In this document: piece after piece, positions 49,107 through 58,460 of the stretch | Position numbering within the stretch: the first letter of the stretch is position 1 | How the letters are laid out: every line of letters begins with the position of its first letter | From: VGNY01 sp964549635 | GTDB taxonomy: Bacteria; Chloroflexota; Dehalococcoidia; GIF9; UBA5629 | Assembly: GCA_964549635.1 (NCBI GenBank) | Contig: CAZJVJ010000001.1 | Span: forward strand, 186,001 to 250,000 | Direction: 5' to 3' | DNA length: 64,000 nucleotides | The notes under the pieces: generated by a model | What the model was told of the DNA's origin: nothing | The model's input: the letters and a program-made list of their open reading frames with translations, nothing else | Databases searched by the model: none | Position numbers and translations under genes: made by a program

Positions 49107-49879
49107 GCGTGCTCCTTTCTTGGCTTGCGGCCGGGGCCTGGTGGGCCGGCATAAGTCTGAACAATCTGAATAAACCGCTTTGCCTCGTCGCCTACTACTT
49201 CCAGGTTGGTATCCTTCCAGTGCCTCCTGCGCACCGCAACACGACAGAAATCGCTGGCCATACCACGGATAACATCCTTAGCATCCTCGGGTCCCTGGCA
49301 CCAGAATTGCGAGGACGGCAGAACCAGCTCTATGCGTATGGGGGTATTTGGCACCTCCAGACCGTTGACGGTATAGGCATAGGGCCTGGCCAGGTAAGCA
49401 ATCATAGCCACATGGCGCAGGCGGTCGGTATCCACAGGCTCAACGCCCACCGCATCGTAGCAGTCAAGCCCGTGGGCCCATGTCTCCATAAGCCTTGCCG
49501 TAGCGAAGGCACGTGCCCCCATAGGTGGCCCGAACCAGGGTATCCGCGCCTTCGGGTCAGTCTTCAAAAGCTCTTCACATTCTGTTGCCCTCACTTCTCT
49601 CCACCATTTCAGTATCTGTGCTGGCGTCATCGTTCTGCCTCGCCGGGGGCCTGTCTCATTCCATTCCATACCTATTTTAGCCGCCTCATCCAGTGCCGAA
49701 TAATCGCCACGGAGGAAGGCTGTAGCCACCTCATCAATGTGGGCGATGTGCGACACGCAGTCCCTCAACAACCAGTTTTCTGCCGGGGTTGGCAAATCCC
49801 ACTGCTCATCCTTGAGCGTGCAAAGAAAATCGTCCAGGGATTTCTGCTCTGCCATAAGGTCAGAAACAATTTCCTGCAT
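49103..49879 (-). CDS. TIGR03084-like/maleylpyruvate-isomerase-type (DinB-fold) protein
   Basis: A 258-residue four-helix-bundle protein of the DinB/mycothiol-dependent maleylpyruvate-isomerase fold, close to the TIGR03084 family of unknown function. Likely metal-binding histidines lie in C-V-S-H-I-A-H-I-D and E-T-W-A-H-G. Acts perhaps as a thiol transferase or isomerase, but mycothiol is not expected in this lineage. Monocistronic; nothing nearby shows a substrate. The 173-base gap upstream holds no clear signal. Confidence 0.75.
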   Translation of the reverse strand: MQEIVSDLMAEQKSLDDFLCTLKDEQWDLPTPAENWLLRDCVSHIAHIDEVATAFLRGDYSALDEAAKIGMEWNETGPRRGRTMTPAQILKWWREVRATECEELLKTDPKARIPWFGPPMGARAFATARLMETWAHGLDCYDAVGVEPVDTDRLRHVAMIAYLARPYAYTVNGLEVPNTPIRIELVLPSSQFWCQGPEDAKDVIRGMASDFCRVAVRRRHWKDTNLEVVGDEAKRFIQIVQTYAGPPGPGRKPRKEHA

Positions 49880-50052
49880 ATTTCACCGCCTTTCCAGTTT
49901 GCTACGATGTCTGAATGCCGTGGCTAATGTTAAATACCCACCCACCTGCTGTCAAGGCCGTGCTGCTAACCACGACAACCGAGGGGGAACTTTTAATTAC
50001 ACACCTCACCAAAAACGTAGCGAGCTTCGAGACCAGTAGCCCTGCCATCATG

Positions 50053-52209
50053 TCAGAATAAAGACTCAGCTAGGAGCTGGGCGCTATGCACCACTTTTAT
50101 TTTGCTGTGGCGTTTGTCCAGGCCGCCCCTTAACTGGAGCACGCACGGGAGGCAGTTGGTGACCACCATGTCAACGCCAGTGACCTCAATGTTGTCCAGC
50201 TTCCGCTTTAACACAGAGCCACATAACTCTGGATAATCGAGCACCACCTTGCCGCCGAAACCACAACAGGCATCAGCATCCGCCATCTCCACCAGCTCAA
50301 AACCTTCGCGCTCCAACAACCGCCTGGGCTCGTTGGAGACACCAATGCCACGCTTTAAATGGCAGGGGTCATGATAGGTCACTCTATAGTTCCGCGAAGG
50401 CTTCTTTTCAACCAATGGGGTGAGTTCAAGCACCAGCTGCGAGAAGTCACGGATTTTGCTGGACAGGGCACCGGCCCTCCTGTGCCACTCAGGCTCTCCA
50501 GAAGTCAATTGCAAGTACTCCCGTTGCAGCACGGCAGCACAGCCAGCGCACACCGTGACAATATAGTCAGCTTCTCCCTCTTCTAAAGCTTCGATGTTCG
50601 TTTTGACCAGGCTTAAGGTTGTCTCAGCATCACCGGCGAAAAGTGCCGGGGCACCACAACAGGCTTGAGTAGCCGGGTAAAAGGGCTCAGCCCCGCAATC
50701 ACGTAAAACTTTCATCACATCCTCACCAATCTCCGGATAAAAATAGGCGGCTACACAGCCAGAATATAAAGCCACTTTAGGCTTGTCCATCCTCACCGGC
50801 AAAGAATAAGCGCACAGCCTTTCGCGCAATGGCTGGCTTGCCAACTTGGGTAGGCTGATAGTATGAGCGAGTGAATTCAACGGGTACGGTAGCCGTCTTA
50901 TCATGGAGTCTTTATCAACGAAGGGTTTCTGCAGATGAGAGCCGATTTTAACCGCTTTATCCAGTCGCTGCGGATGCTTCAGAATGCTCCGATATGCCAG
51001 TCTGCTCGTCCAGGGGAGGCCTTTTTTCTCAGCCAGCCAGGTCCTGAGCCTAATTATCATTCGAGGTATGTCTATCCTGGCCGGGCAGGCTACCTTGCAG
51101 GCCATACAGCCCAGACAGAGGCTCGCCGGATCCTCAGCCTTATCCAGACCGTGTAAGAAAGCGGTCAATATTGCACCGATTCCCCCCTGGTATATATAGC
51201 CATAGACCTGCCCGGCCAGCGAGGCAAAGACCGGACAGACATTGAGACAGGCACCGCACTTAATGCAGTACAGCGCCTCTCTGAAATCAGCACATTCCCG
51301 CATCTTCAAGCGACCATTATCCACCAGCACAATGTGGACTTCACCCGGGCCACAGGCACCGCGTACCACCGACCCGGAAATTGCCTCAGTATAACTGGGA
51401 CCGGTGATATACGACACATATACCGTCATTTTCATGCCCGTGGTGGACCGGCTGAGCAACCTGAATATATGGACGGCATCCTCCCAGCCGGAGACCAGCT
51501 TTTCATAACCCACCACGGCCACGTATATCGGGGGTAAAGTAGTAGCCATGCAGCCGTTCCCCTCATTGGTCACGATGACCAGTGTACCCGTCTCAGCTAT
51601 GGCGATGTTGGCACCCGACATGCCCATATCAGCATCAAAATAGGAATGTCTTAAGGCACTGCGCGCCGCATCCAGTAAAAGCTGCGGCTCAGGCGCCAGC
51701 TTTCGACCGGTCGCCCTGGAAATGAGCTCAGCCACCTGCTCGATGGTCTTGTGCACCGCCGGTCCTGTAATATGTGCCGGTCTTTCTCCGGCAAGCTGGA
51801 CAAGCCACTCGCCCAGGTCAGTCTCCGTCACTCTGATGCCGGCTCTCTCCAAGTGCTGCCTTAACTCGATCTCCTCGGTGAGCATAGACTTGGACTTGAC
51901 TATGTGCCTGACATGGTGCTTTTGTGCTAGCTTACGCACATACTCATTGGCGTCCTCAGCATCCCTAGCCTCATATACCACCGCACCAGCCCGGCTCGCC
52001 GCCGTCTTGAACTGCTCCACCAGCTCTGGAAGGCTGGCGATAGATTTCTCCTTCACGCTGCGGACTTTCTGGCTCAAGGAATCAAAGTCAACACCTTCGA
52101 AAGCCATCTGGCGGGCAAATTTGATGAGGCCCATCAATCTGGTAAGGGCAGCCTGTAAATTTTCGTCCCCGAGCGCCTTATTGACGCGCTTTGCCATAGT
52201 CCGGCTCAT
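50053..52209 (-). CDS. LutA-LutB fusion: lactate-type oxidoreductase
   Basis: A 718-residue fusion. The N-terminal part (about 1-300) is the LUD domain of LutB (A-I-A-E-T-G-T-L-V-I), then two ferredoxin-like [4Fe-4S] motifs (C-I-K-C-G-A-C-L-N-V-C-P and C-L-G-C-M-A-C-K-V-A-C-P), and the C-terminal part holds two CCG domains (A-C-C-G-A-P and A-C-C-G-F-G-G) as in LutA. Sulfate-reducer L-lactate dehydrogenases have the same fusion. It probably oxidises lactate or another 2-hydroxyacid with LutC. Stop-start overlap of 4 bases with lutC. Confidence 0.88.
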   Translation of the reverse strand: MSRTMAKRVNKALGDENLQAALTRLMGLIKFARQMAFEGVDFDSLSQKVRSVKEKSIASLPELVEQFKTAASRAGAVVYEARDAEDANEYVRKLAQKHHVRHIVKSKSMLTEEIELRQHLERAGIRVTETDLGEWLVQLAGERPAHITGPAVHKTIEQVAELISRATGRKLAPEPQLLLDAARSALRHSYFDADMGMSGANIAIAETGTLVIVTNEGNGCMATTLPPIYVAVVGYEKLVSGWEDAVHIFRLLSRSTTGMKMTVYVSYITGPSYTEAISGSVVRGACGPGEVHIVLVDNGRLKMRECADFREALYCIKCGACLNVCPVFASLAGQVYGYIYQGGIGAILTAFLHGLDKAEDPASLCLGCMACKVACPARIDIPRMIIRLRTWLAEKKGLPWTSRLAYRSILKHPQRLDKAVKIGSHLQKPFVDKDSMIRRLPYPLNSLAHTISLPKLASQPLRERLCAYSLPVRMDKPKVALYSGCVAAYFYPEIGEDVMKVLRDCGAEPFYPATQACCGAPALFAGDAETTLSLVKTNIEALEEGEADYIVTVCAGCAAVLQREYLQLTSGEPEWHRRAGALSSKIRDFSQLVLELTPLVEKKPSRNYRVTYHDPCHLKRGIGVSNEPRRLLEREGFELVEMADADACCGFGGKVVLDYPELCGSVLKRKLDNIEVTGVDMVVTNCLPCVLQLRGGLDKRHSKIKVVHSAQLLAESLF

Positions 52210-52937
52210 CTCACACCTCGCTTATCTGGATTAGACACCATCACTATGTGCTCCTCTGCGGGCCCCTGAGCCCTGGCCAGTATAGCGCCAGGTATATCCG
52301 CAGTGGTGTTCCTGCCGGTGATGTAAGTCACATAGCTCGGCACCCCTATTTTAGTAGTACCTTCGACGGGCGCTCTGATTTTCAACACTGCATCCTCCAT
52401 GGTCGGGACAATGCTCCCACATTCAACGAGAGTCAGATGAAAACGGGGCAAGACAGCAACCAGACGAGTACTCCCCTCACTGCCGGTCAGGACCAGGGTT
52501 CCAGTCTCGGCTATAGCCATATCGGCCTCAGATATGCCCAAGTCAGCATTCATGCAGGCCTGTCTCAATACACGGTTGGTTGCATTCAATAAGACCTGCG
52601 GGTCAGGGGCCAGTTCCTCACCGGTTACAGCGGAGATAAGCCTGGCTATCTCCTCCAAGCTTCTCCTTTTTGTCCGCTTACTTCCAGCAAGCTGGCCTAT
52701 CCATTCCTCGATATCGGCCACCACTACCTCTATGCCAGCCGTTTCCAGATGCCGTCTCAAACTTAGCGCGTCAGCCAGTACAGACTTCGACTTAACCACG
52801 CGCTTTACACCACGTTCCTGCACCAGCTTCAATACATAGTCAGTGGCATCACCAGCGTCTTTGGCTTCATAGACTATAGCGCCAGCCCTGGCAGCCTCTG
52901 CCTTGAACCGCTCTATCTCGGTGGTTACTGCTAACAT
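52206..52937 (-). CDS. lutC: LutC-like LUD-domain protein
   Basis: A 243-residue single LUD domain with the same Y-E-A-K-D-A-x-D-A and A-I-A-E-T-G-T-L-V-L segments as the N-terminus of the LutAB fusion. LutC is the third part of the L-lactate oxidation complex. AGGAGG precedes it. It is co-transcribed between larA and lutAB; the internal similarity suggests an old duplication of the LUD domain. Confidence 0.88.
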   Translation of the reverse strand: MLAVTTEIERFKAEAARAGAIVYEAKDAGDATDYVLKLVQERGVKRVVKSKSVLADALSLRRHLETAGIEVVVADIEEWIGQLAGSKRTKRRSLEEIARLISAVTGEELAPDPQVLLNATNRVLRQACMNADLGISEADMAIAETGTLVLTGSEGSTRLVAVLPRFHLTLVECGSIVPTMEDAVLKIRAPVEGTTKIGVPSYVTYITGRNTTADIPGAILARAQGPAEEHIVMVSNPDKRGVR

Positions 52938-52955
52938 ATATTCCTCCTGTGAAAA

Positions 52956-54206
52956 CTAAGACCACACCAGGTATTGAATGGTACCATCAGGGACAACTGC
53001 TACCCTGGCACCACTGGGGAAATCACGGTTCAGGATGTCCATAACCTCGTCCCAGCTCTTCACCCATACAGTACCAGGAATAGCCAACCAGTCAGCCATG
53101 GATTTCTCGAACTGTGGCGACAGCACTACCACTCTTTTAAGCCATGGTAGCTGAAAGTCAACGGCGCTGAACAATCGACCCCTGGTACGCTTGCCGAAAC
53201 TGCCCAACAAATAGTGCACCACCTGTCCAGCAGGGCAGTCCATAACCAGGACCAAATCACCGCCCTTATCAATCAACATCGGTATGCCTATAATCAGACC
53301 AACTATGGCCTCATTGCCCTTGCTGTAAGTATTCACCACGACCACATCAGCACCCGGCACTGGCTTTGTGGCATAGTGGGACATGGCGAACTCCACCGCT
53401 TTATAATATTCAGCCTGAGGCTCGCCGGCAAATATGGCGCAGGGTTGTCCCTGACCATTGATTATGGTGTCAATCTTGAAATCAAGTCCTACCATCCTTG
53501 CCGCCTCATTAAAGTCCTGCACCATCGGGTTTTGTGCCCAGTTGCCCGGACCTACGGTGTTCCCCCTGCCCGCCTCCCTGGCCTTCACTTCCAGCCGATG
53601 GAAGGCTTCAATTGAGTCCATTGAAGATACACCAGGCAATATGATTTTTCCACCGCCGCTGAAACCAGTCTGGGGATGGGGCACCACAGAGCCAATACCG
53701 ATTTTAAGGTCACAGACCATAACCTCAGAATTAACGGAGAGCTTTGTGCCCTGTGAGGTCTGGTCAACATAGGTGCAGTTCTCGTACGCATTGTGGTTGT
53801 AAACCGGAAACCTGTCCACAACCTCACTGCCCAGCTTCCTGTGAAAATCCTGATAGTTATGTGCACCGTGAGCACCGGTGGCACAGATGAACCTGATAGC
53901 CCTATCCGGAATGCCCGCCACAACCAGTTCTTTAAGGACATAGGGGACAATTTCAGCGGCCCTTGTCGGGCGGGAAATGTCATCAAAGATTATGGCTACC
54001 TCGCTTCTGCCGCAGGCCAGCTCCCTGAGGGCAGGACAACCTATAGGTCTGGCCAGCGCAGCCTTTATTTCCTCCTCAGTTATACGGTAGGCAGCGTGGC
54101 CCTCCATCAGGCAGGGTACGACCTCCCATGACTCCGGGAAGTCTAATCGCAGCTCGTCATCTTGATACCACATTCGTCTGGGGACAGCAACAGTCTTTGT
54201 AGCCAT
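52956..54206 (-). CDS. LarA-family (DUF2088) nickel-dependent racemase/epimerase
   Basis: A 416-residue LarA homologue. The cofactor (nickel-pincer nucleotide) and catalytic residues have counterparts: H113 in A-T-G-A-H-G, H177 in V-P-H-P-Q-T-G-F-S-G-G-G, and K187 in the following K-I-I-L-P-G. LarA racemises lactate, but many homologues act on other 2-hydroxyacids such as malate. No larB, larC or larE genes for cofactor synthesis are in the window. ATG 54206 (behind AGGAAGG) is preferred over 54260. Next to lutC-lutAB, it would present both lactate enantiomers for oxidation. Confidence 0.85.
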   Translation of the reverse strand: MATKTVAVPRRMWYQDDELRLDFPESWEVVPCLMEGHAAYRITEEEIKAALARPIGCPALRELACGRSEVAIIFDDISRPTRAAEIVPYVLKELVVAGIPDRAIRFICATGAHGAHNYQDFHRKLGSEVVDRFPVYNHNAYENCTYVDQTSQGTKLSVNSEVMVCDLKIGIGSVVPHPQTGFSGGGKIILPGVSSMDSIEAFHRLEVKAREAGRGNTVGPGNWAQNPMVQDFNEAARMVGLDFKIDTIINGQGQPCAIFAGEPQAEYYKAVEFAMSHYATKPVPGADVVVVNTYSKGNEAIVGLIIGIPMLIDKGGDLVLVMDCPAGQVVHYLLGSFGKRTRGRLFSAVDFQLPWLKRVVVLSPQFEKSMADWLAIPGTVWVKSWDEVMDILNRDFPSGARVAVVPDGTIQYLVWS

Positions 54207-54296
54207 TTTAGTCCTTCCTTGAATCAGGACGACCAGAAGCCCTCGAAATGCAGAATACAACAGGCTGATTTACCTGAGACTATCCGGCTAAAAAGC

Positions 54297-54968
54297 TTAT
54301 TTTTGTCCACCATCATCCCGCTTCTTTCGCCTTACACGTTCCAGGGCACGGCGCTGGAGTTCCTCGCTATACTGGCGCCAGGCGTCAGCTTCACCCTTTC
54401 TCGTCTTCATCTCAAAAAGACAGGTATCGTGTCCCTGGGGAATGGAGTAACGGAAGAAAGCATCGAAATTGCCCCTGTCCCCCCAAAGCTCACGTGCTGC
54501 TTGCATGGTGCCCTCAACGAAATAGCGCTGGACACGGCAGTCGAAAGGCCGATAAACGTCCTGATGCGGGCAGTAGAGGATATGAAAGCCTGCCTCGTCA
54601 TCGCTCTTAATAAAAGTTTCCTCTATGGAGGCGTACAGGACTTCATTCAACCAGCTAGCAATTAACGAGGCCACTTCAATATTGCTAAGGTCCTCAGGGA
54701 TCTCAACTCCCGAAGCCATTTCAAGAAATATGTCTCTGCCCAGCTGATTTATGGCGCGCCTGCACACCTCCTGCCCTTCGGCACCAAACCGCTCCTCCAC
54801 TGCCTCAAGCATCCGTAACACCCCCATAGCCATCATCTGCCCCCAGACAAAGGTGGTGGCAGGGTCATAATCATCACGACTTAAACAGGTGGAACGGAAG
54901 TTCTCCACCGCCTTTCCGAAGGGAAAGCGCAATGGCAACCGCTGCCGCCGTTCTCCTATTTTGCTCAT
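54297..54968 (-). CDS. Unknown protein at the head of the lactate-type operon (ATC-hydrolase-like?)
   Basis: A 223-residue soluble helical protein. Its C-terminal half (F-H-I-L-Y-C-P, then V-E-G-T-M-Q-A-A-R-E-L-W-G and P-Q-G-H-D-T-C-L-F-E-M) loosely recalls the L-2-amino-thiazoline-4-carboxylate hydrolase family ending G-x-x-x-C-x-F-x. I am not sure. It precedes larA by 90 bases and has a good AAGGAGG site. The C-terminus is very basic. Function not known. Confidence 0.5.
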   Translation of the reverse strand: MSKIGERRQRLPLRFPFGKAVENFRSTCLSRDDYDPATTFVWGQMMAMGVLRMLEAVEERFGAEGQEVCRRAINQLGRDIFLEMASGVEIPEDLSNIEVASLIASWLNEVLYASIEETFIKSDDEAGFHILYCPHQDVYRPFDCRVQRYFVEGTMQAARELWGDRGNFDAFFRYSIPQGHDTCLFEMKTRKGEADAWRQYSEELQRRALERVRRKKRDDGGQK

Positions 54969-54999
54969 ATTTGCCTCCTTGTTAACATTGTTAATTAAT

Positions 55000-55025
55000 T
55001 GAAGCGACAGGTCTTAGCCGCTTCA
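55000..55025 (-). terminator. Hairpin directly after smr
   Basis: TGAAGCG and CGCTTCA pair around a 12-base loop, starting one base after the smr stop; an AT-rich stretch follows, including an inverted repeat TTAAC-ATT-GTTAA (54982-54994) that could be an operator for the next operon. Confidence 0.4.
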
Positions 55026-55277
55026 CTAATGGTCAGTCAGTTCAACTATGGTGACCCCTAGACCGCCCTCACCACGGCCAGCCACCCGGTAGGACTTGAC
55101 CAGAGGATGCTCTGCTAGTATAGCATGCACTGCACGGCGCAATGTACCCGTCCCCTTACCATGAACAATTCGCACAGAAGGTAGGCCTGCCATGAAAGCA
55201 GCATGAAGATAGCAGTTAAGCCTGGGCAATGCCTCATCCAGTGTGAGCCGACGCAAACGCAGTTCTAAATCCACCAT
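55026..55277 (-). CDS. Smr-domain protein
   Basis: An 83-residue stand-alone Smr domain, like the C-terminal tail of MutS2: L-D-E-A-L-P-R-L near the start, then V-R-I-V-H-G-K-G-T-G-T-L-R (the H-G-K-G-T-G motif) and G-G-L-G-V-T-I-V. Smr domains nick or bind branched nucleic acid, and some are RNA endonucleases in ribosome rescue. It shares its first base with the tilS stop. The stand-alone short form may be the detached tail of an ancestral MutS2 (inference). Confidence 0.85.
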   Translation of the reverse strand: MVDLELRLRRLTLDEALPRLNCYLHAAFMAGLPSVRIVHGKGTGTLRRAVHAILAEHPLVKSYRVAGRGEGGLGVTIVELTDH

Positions 55278-56704
55278 CAGGCAGACCTTTCAAACTTCAG
55301 CCGCAGGATATTCCTGGTATTTTCCGTGACTTTAAACCTATCGTCTATTCTCCAGCCAACCACCCATAAAATCCCTTCAGGCGAACAGACCAATGGTACC
55401 CTATCGCGCCAGGAACGAGGAATTTTGGAATCAACCATGAAGTCCTGGAGCTTTTTAATTTCTTTCATGCCCAGGGGCTGGAAACGGTCGCCCGGCCTGC
55501 GTCGCCTTACCGTCAACTCAGTACCTACCCTGTCCAAGTCAAAGCAGGCAACTAGACCATCGCCATTGTTGGCTGACTCTGTAGCTACATCAGCAGTAAC
55601 ATGCCAGCCAGGCAAAACTGTCTCACCAGGGACTTTAATGCTGAATACTCCATCGAGTGTTGGTAATGGACAGGAGGAGGTCTGACTTGAAGTTAAAACC
55701 AGACGGCCGTACTCTGCGGTCAATGTCACGCCGCGTGGCAGGCACAGTTTCTTCCCCGCCGGCTTTGCTAGAAAGTCCACCATCGCCTCAATGTGTTGAG
55801 CTTCAATATCTCGAAGATTACCCAAAAGCTGCTGCACCGCCGTTCGAAACGCCTGCCTTTGCATAGCCCGTGGTAACGAAGCCATCCTGCCCACATTCAA
55901 GTAAATTACATTGGCTTTTGTTTCAGCTAGCTCCTTCCATATCATTGACACTTGCCCATCAATAAAGGCAAGAGCATCACCAGCTATAGCCGCTAACCTG
56001 AGCAAAGCGTCATCAATGCCCTGGTTATATGTTCTGACCACAGGTAGCAACTCAAGACGAATGCGGTTTCTTACAAATGCAGGTGACAAATTGGATGAGT
56101 CGCTCCGTGGCTTTAGCCCATGTCTCTGACAGTAGCCCCACGCTTCCTGCCTGGTGACCTCGAGCATTGGCCGCACCAACTCAATTCGGGAATTACATTC
56201 ACCTAACTGCAATACCGAGCGAGGTTGCAGGCCACACAGTCCAGCCAATCCAGCACCTCGGAGCAGATGTATCAGGATGGTCTCGACATTATCATCTCGG
56301 GTATGCCCCAACGCCACAACAGAACTGCCCTCTCGACTAGCCACTTCGGCCAGAAAACTGTAGCGCACCTCCCTGGCAGCTTCCTCCAAGGAACCTCCCT
56401 TCCGGTTATGGTAAGCCAACACATCACGACTTTCTATGGTGGCTGGCACGCGAAGCTCACCGGCCAAATCACGGACGTATTCAGCATCAGCATCAGACTC
56501 AGCACCGCGAAGCTGATGATTTAGATGGGCAACGTGAAGCTCCACACCGAGGTCGGCGCGGCTCTTTGCCAGCAGATGAAGTAAACATACCGAATCAGCA
56601 CCACCCGACACCGCCACAACGACCTTTCCACCTGCTGACAAAAGCTCGTGTTTTCTGATAAAACCAGTAATCCTTTGCTCCAGTGTCCTTTCTTTACTGG
56701 CCAA
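55277..56704 (-). CDS. tilS: tRNA(Ile)-lysidine synthase
   Basis: A 475-residue TilS. The PP-loop A-V-S-G-G-A-D-S-V at about 30-38 binds ATP; G-H-T-R-D-D-N-V-E-T is the second motif. A C-terminal domain with R-R-R-P-G-D-R-F-Q-P-L-G follows. It converts C34 of the CAU-anticodon tRNA-Ile to lysidine, so that it reads AUA. TTG start with GGAG 10 bases upstream. Eight bases follow the phosphatase gene upstream. Confidence 0.93.
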   Translation of the reverse strand: MASKERTLEQRITGFIRKHELLSAGGKVVVAVSGGADSVCLLHLLAKSRADLGVELHVAHLNHQLRGAESDADAEYVRDLAGELRVPATIESRDVLAYHNRKGGSLEEAAREVRYSFLAEVASREGSSVVALGHTRDDNVETILIHLLRGAGLAGLCGLQPRSVLQLGECNSRIELVRPMLEVTRQEAWGYCQRHGLKPRSDSSNLSPAFVRNRIRLELLPVVRTYNQGIDDALLRLAAIAGDALAFIDGQVSMIWKELAETKANVIYLNVGRMASLPRAMQRQAFRTAVQQLLGNLRDIEAQHIEAMVDFLAKPAGKKLCLPRGVTLTAEYGRLVLTSSQTSSCPLPTLDGVFSIKVPGETVLPGWHVTADVATESANNGDGLVACFDLDRVGTELTVRRRRPGDRFQPLGMKEIKKLQDFMVDSKIPRSWRDRVPLVCSPEGILWVVGWRIDDRFKVTENTRNILRLKFERSA

Positions 56705-56711
56705 TCTTCCG

Positions 56712-57320
56712 TCACTCCCTCAAATGACACGTGTCGCCCAGGCAGACCAGGTAAGGATGTCTATCACCAAACTCGATTATGCTGATGCTGCCGGTCTGCA
56801 CTCTAATCCTCTCCAGAGTATTTAAAGGCCACCCTAGAGCCTTACAGATAGCCACCAATACGACGAAGTAATGACCGACCACGACAACTGTCTGCATATT
56901 ATGACGTTCAAGGATGCGCTGTATAGTAGCCCATACCCTATCCGCCAGGTCAACCACGCTCTCGCCACCGGGCAATTTCTCCGAGCCCCGGCCCTGTCGC
57001 CATTGCATTAGAAACTGGCTGAAATTGTTACCGAGTTCAGCTATAGGGACGCCTTCAAGCTCGCCCACTTCTATTTCACGCAAATCAGGCTCAACCTGTA
57101 CTACCAGCCCATGGTGGCTGGAAATGGCCATGGCAGTATCAAAGGCACGTTTTAGCGGGCTGGAATAGACAGCAGCTATTTCCAGGTCCTTTAAGGCCAG
57201 ACCCAGTCTTTCCGCCTGCTTTTTTCCTACCTCGCTTAACTCTGTATCGCTGCCACCACCTTGAATCCGGCGCTGTTGATTCCAGGCAGTTTCACCATGC
57301 CTGACTAGTATGAGTCTGAT
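56712..57320 (-). CDS. Histidine phosphatase family protein (apparent ATC start)
   Basis: A 202-residue phosphoglycerate-mutase-like phosphatase. The catalytic R-H-G-E-T (residues 7-11) sits at the very N-terminus, with the second catalytic H in V-G-H-Y. Any ATG start (57131) would delete the active site, while the frame is stopped by TGA just before. The only start compatible with the family and with the GGAGGTGA site (6-base spacing) is ATC at 57320-57318. Substrate unclear; the family includes cobalamin and sugar phosphatases. Its RBS lies inside the end of the M48 gene. Confidence 0.82.
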   Translation of the reverse strand: MRLILVRHGETAWNQQRRIQGGGSDTELSEVGKKQAERLGLALKDLEIAAVYSSPLKRAFDTAMAISSHHGLVVQVEPDLREIEVGELEGVPIAELGNNFSQFLMQWRQGRGSEKLPGGESVVDLADRVWATIQRILERHNMQTVVVVGHYFVVLVAICKALGWPLNTLERIRVQTGSISIIEFGDRHPYLVCLGDTCHLRE

Positions 57321-57323
57321 GTT

Positions 57324-58457
57324 TCACCTCCTGAACTTGTCACGATAAGCCCGAGCCAGAGCCACCCGTTTAGTATAAGGCGGATGGTCGTAGAATAAAA
57401 GCTCCGCCCAGAAGCTTGGGGCTGCCACAGTTAAATTCTGGTCAGTAAGCTTGGTCATTGCCGTGACAAATGCCTCGGGGTTGGCTGTGAGTTCCAGGGC
57501 CACTTTATCAGCTGACTTCTCCAGATGCCGACTGTAGGCATTGACCAACGGCGTTGCCATAAGGTTGAACACAATCAAAACCAACAACAATACAGGGAAT
57601 GCCGCCACATCATCAATACCTTGAAAACCCAGCAAATCAAGACTAGCTTTCAAAACCAAATCAGCCAAACAAAAGGCAAAGAAAATTACGATCGTCTCGA
57701 CTACTAGTAATTTTAAAATATCCCGGTGAAGGTGATGGCCTAATTCATGAGCCAGTATCACTTCAATTTCGTCTGGGGAATATTGCCGTAGCAAGGTGTC
57801 ACTAATTATAATACTCCTAGTCTTACCCAGACCAGCCAGCATAGCATTAGCCGCAGTACCTTTACTGCTCAAATTAATGGTGAACACTTCCGTAAACCGT
57901 GTCCTTACTTGCTTCGCCAGGTCCATCAACCTTTGCTTAAGTTCCACATCAGCCAGTGGTTCCAGTTTAAAGAAAATAGGCAAAAGCAAGGTCGGTGTCA
58001 GCCGGGTCAGAAGAAGGACAAGCAACACAAGTAACACACTTGCCCAAATCCACCAGATATGGGGAAATCGGCCCAGCAACCAGTAAACAACAATAACCAC
58101 TGCCAAACCTAATGATATGCCTAGTGCTGAGGCTTTAGCCCTATCCACCAGCCAGTCGTTGAACTTCTGGTTCGACAGACCGTAGCGGCGCGGCAGGACA
58201 AAGCCTCTATAATAGGTCAGCGGCATTAAGATTATCCCCAAACCAATACACAAAATGAGGAAATAGATGGCCGCCGCCCCTGGCTGCGGAAAGGTCAGCA
58301 GATAACTCAGTTGGGCCGAGATACCGCCGAAAATGAGCATTAGAAGAAGAGCAATGAGTAAAACTAGCTCGATTAAAGATAACAGTCTGGTCAGTCTGGA
58401 ATACTTTATAGCCAGTTCCTGGCGTTTGACATCTGGACAGGTCCCCGATAGCACCAT
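57324..58457 (-). CDS. M48-family membrane metalloprotease (Ste24/HtpX-like)
   Basis: A 377-residue protease with several hydrophobic helices and the zinc motif H-E-L-G-H in I-L-A-H-E-L-G-H-H-L-H-R-D, with the third ligand downstream. The long N-terminal membrane region and G-L-S-N-Q-K-F-N-D-W-L-V segment resemble CAAX/Ste24-type peptidases more than the short HtpX. Quality control of membrane proteins is the usual role. A TATAAT lies just before the ATG but too close to be its promoter. Confidence 0.88.
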   Translation of the reverse strand: MVLSGTCPDVKRQELAIKYSRLTRLLSLIELVLLIALLLMLIFGGISAQLSYLLTFPQPGAAAIYFLILCIGLGIILMPLTYYRGFVLPRRYGLSNQKFNDWLVDRAKASALGISLGLAVVIVVYWLLGRFPHIWWIWASVLLVLLVLLLTRLTPTLLLPIFFKLEPLADVELKQRLMDLAKQVRTRFTEVFTINLSSKGTAANAMLAGLGKTRSIIISDTLLRQYSPDEIEVILAHELGHHLHRDILKLLVVETIVIFFAFCLADLVLKASLDLLGFQGIDDVAAFPVLLLVLIVFNLMATPLVNAYSRHLEKSADKVALELTANPEAFVTAMTKLTDQNLTVAAPSFWAELLFYDHPPYTKRVALARAYRDKFRR

Positions 58458-58460
58458 TTA

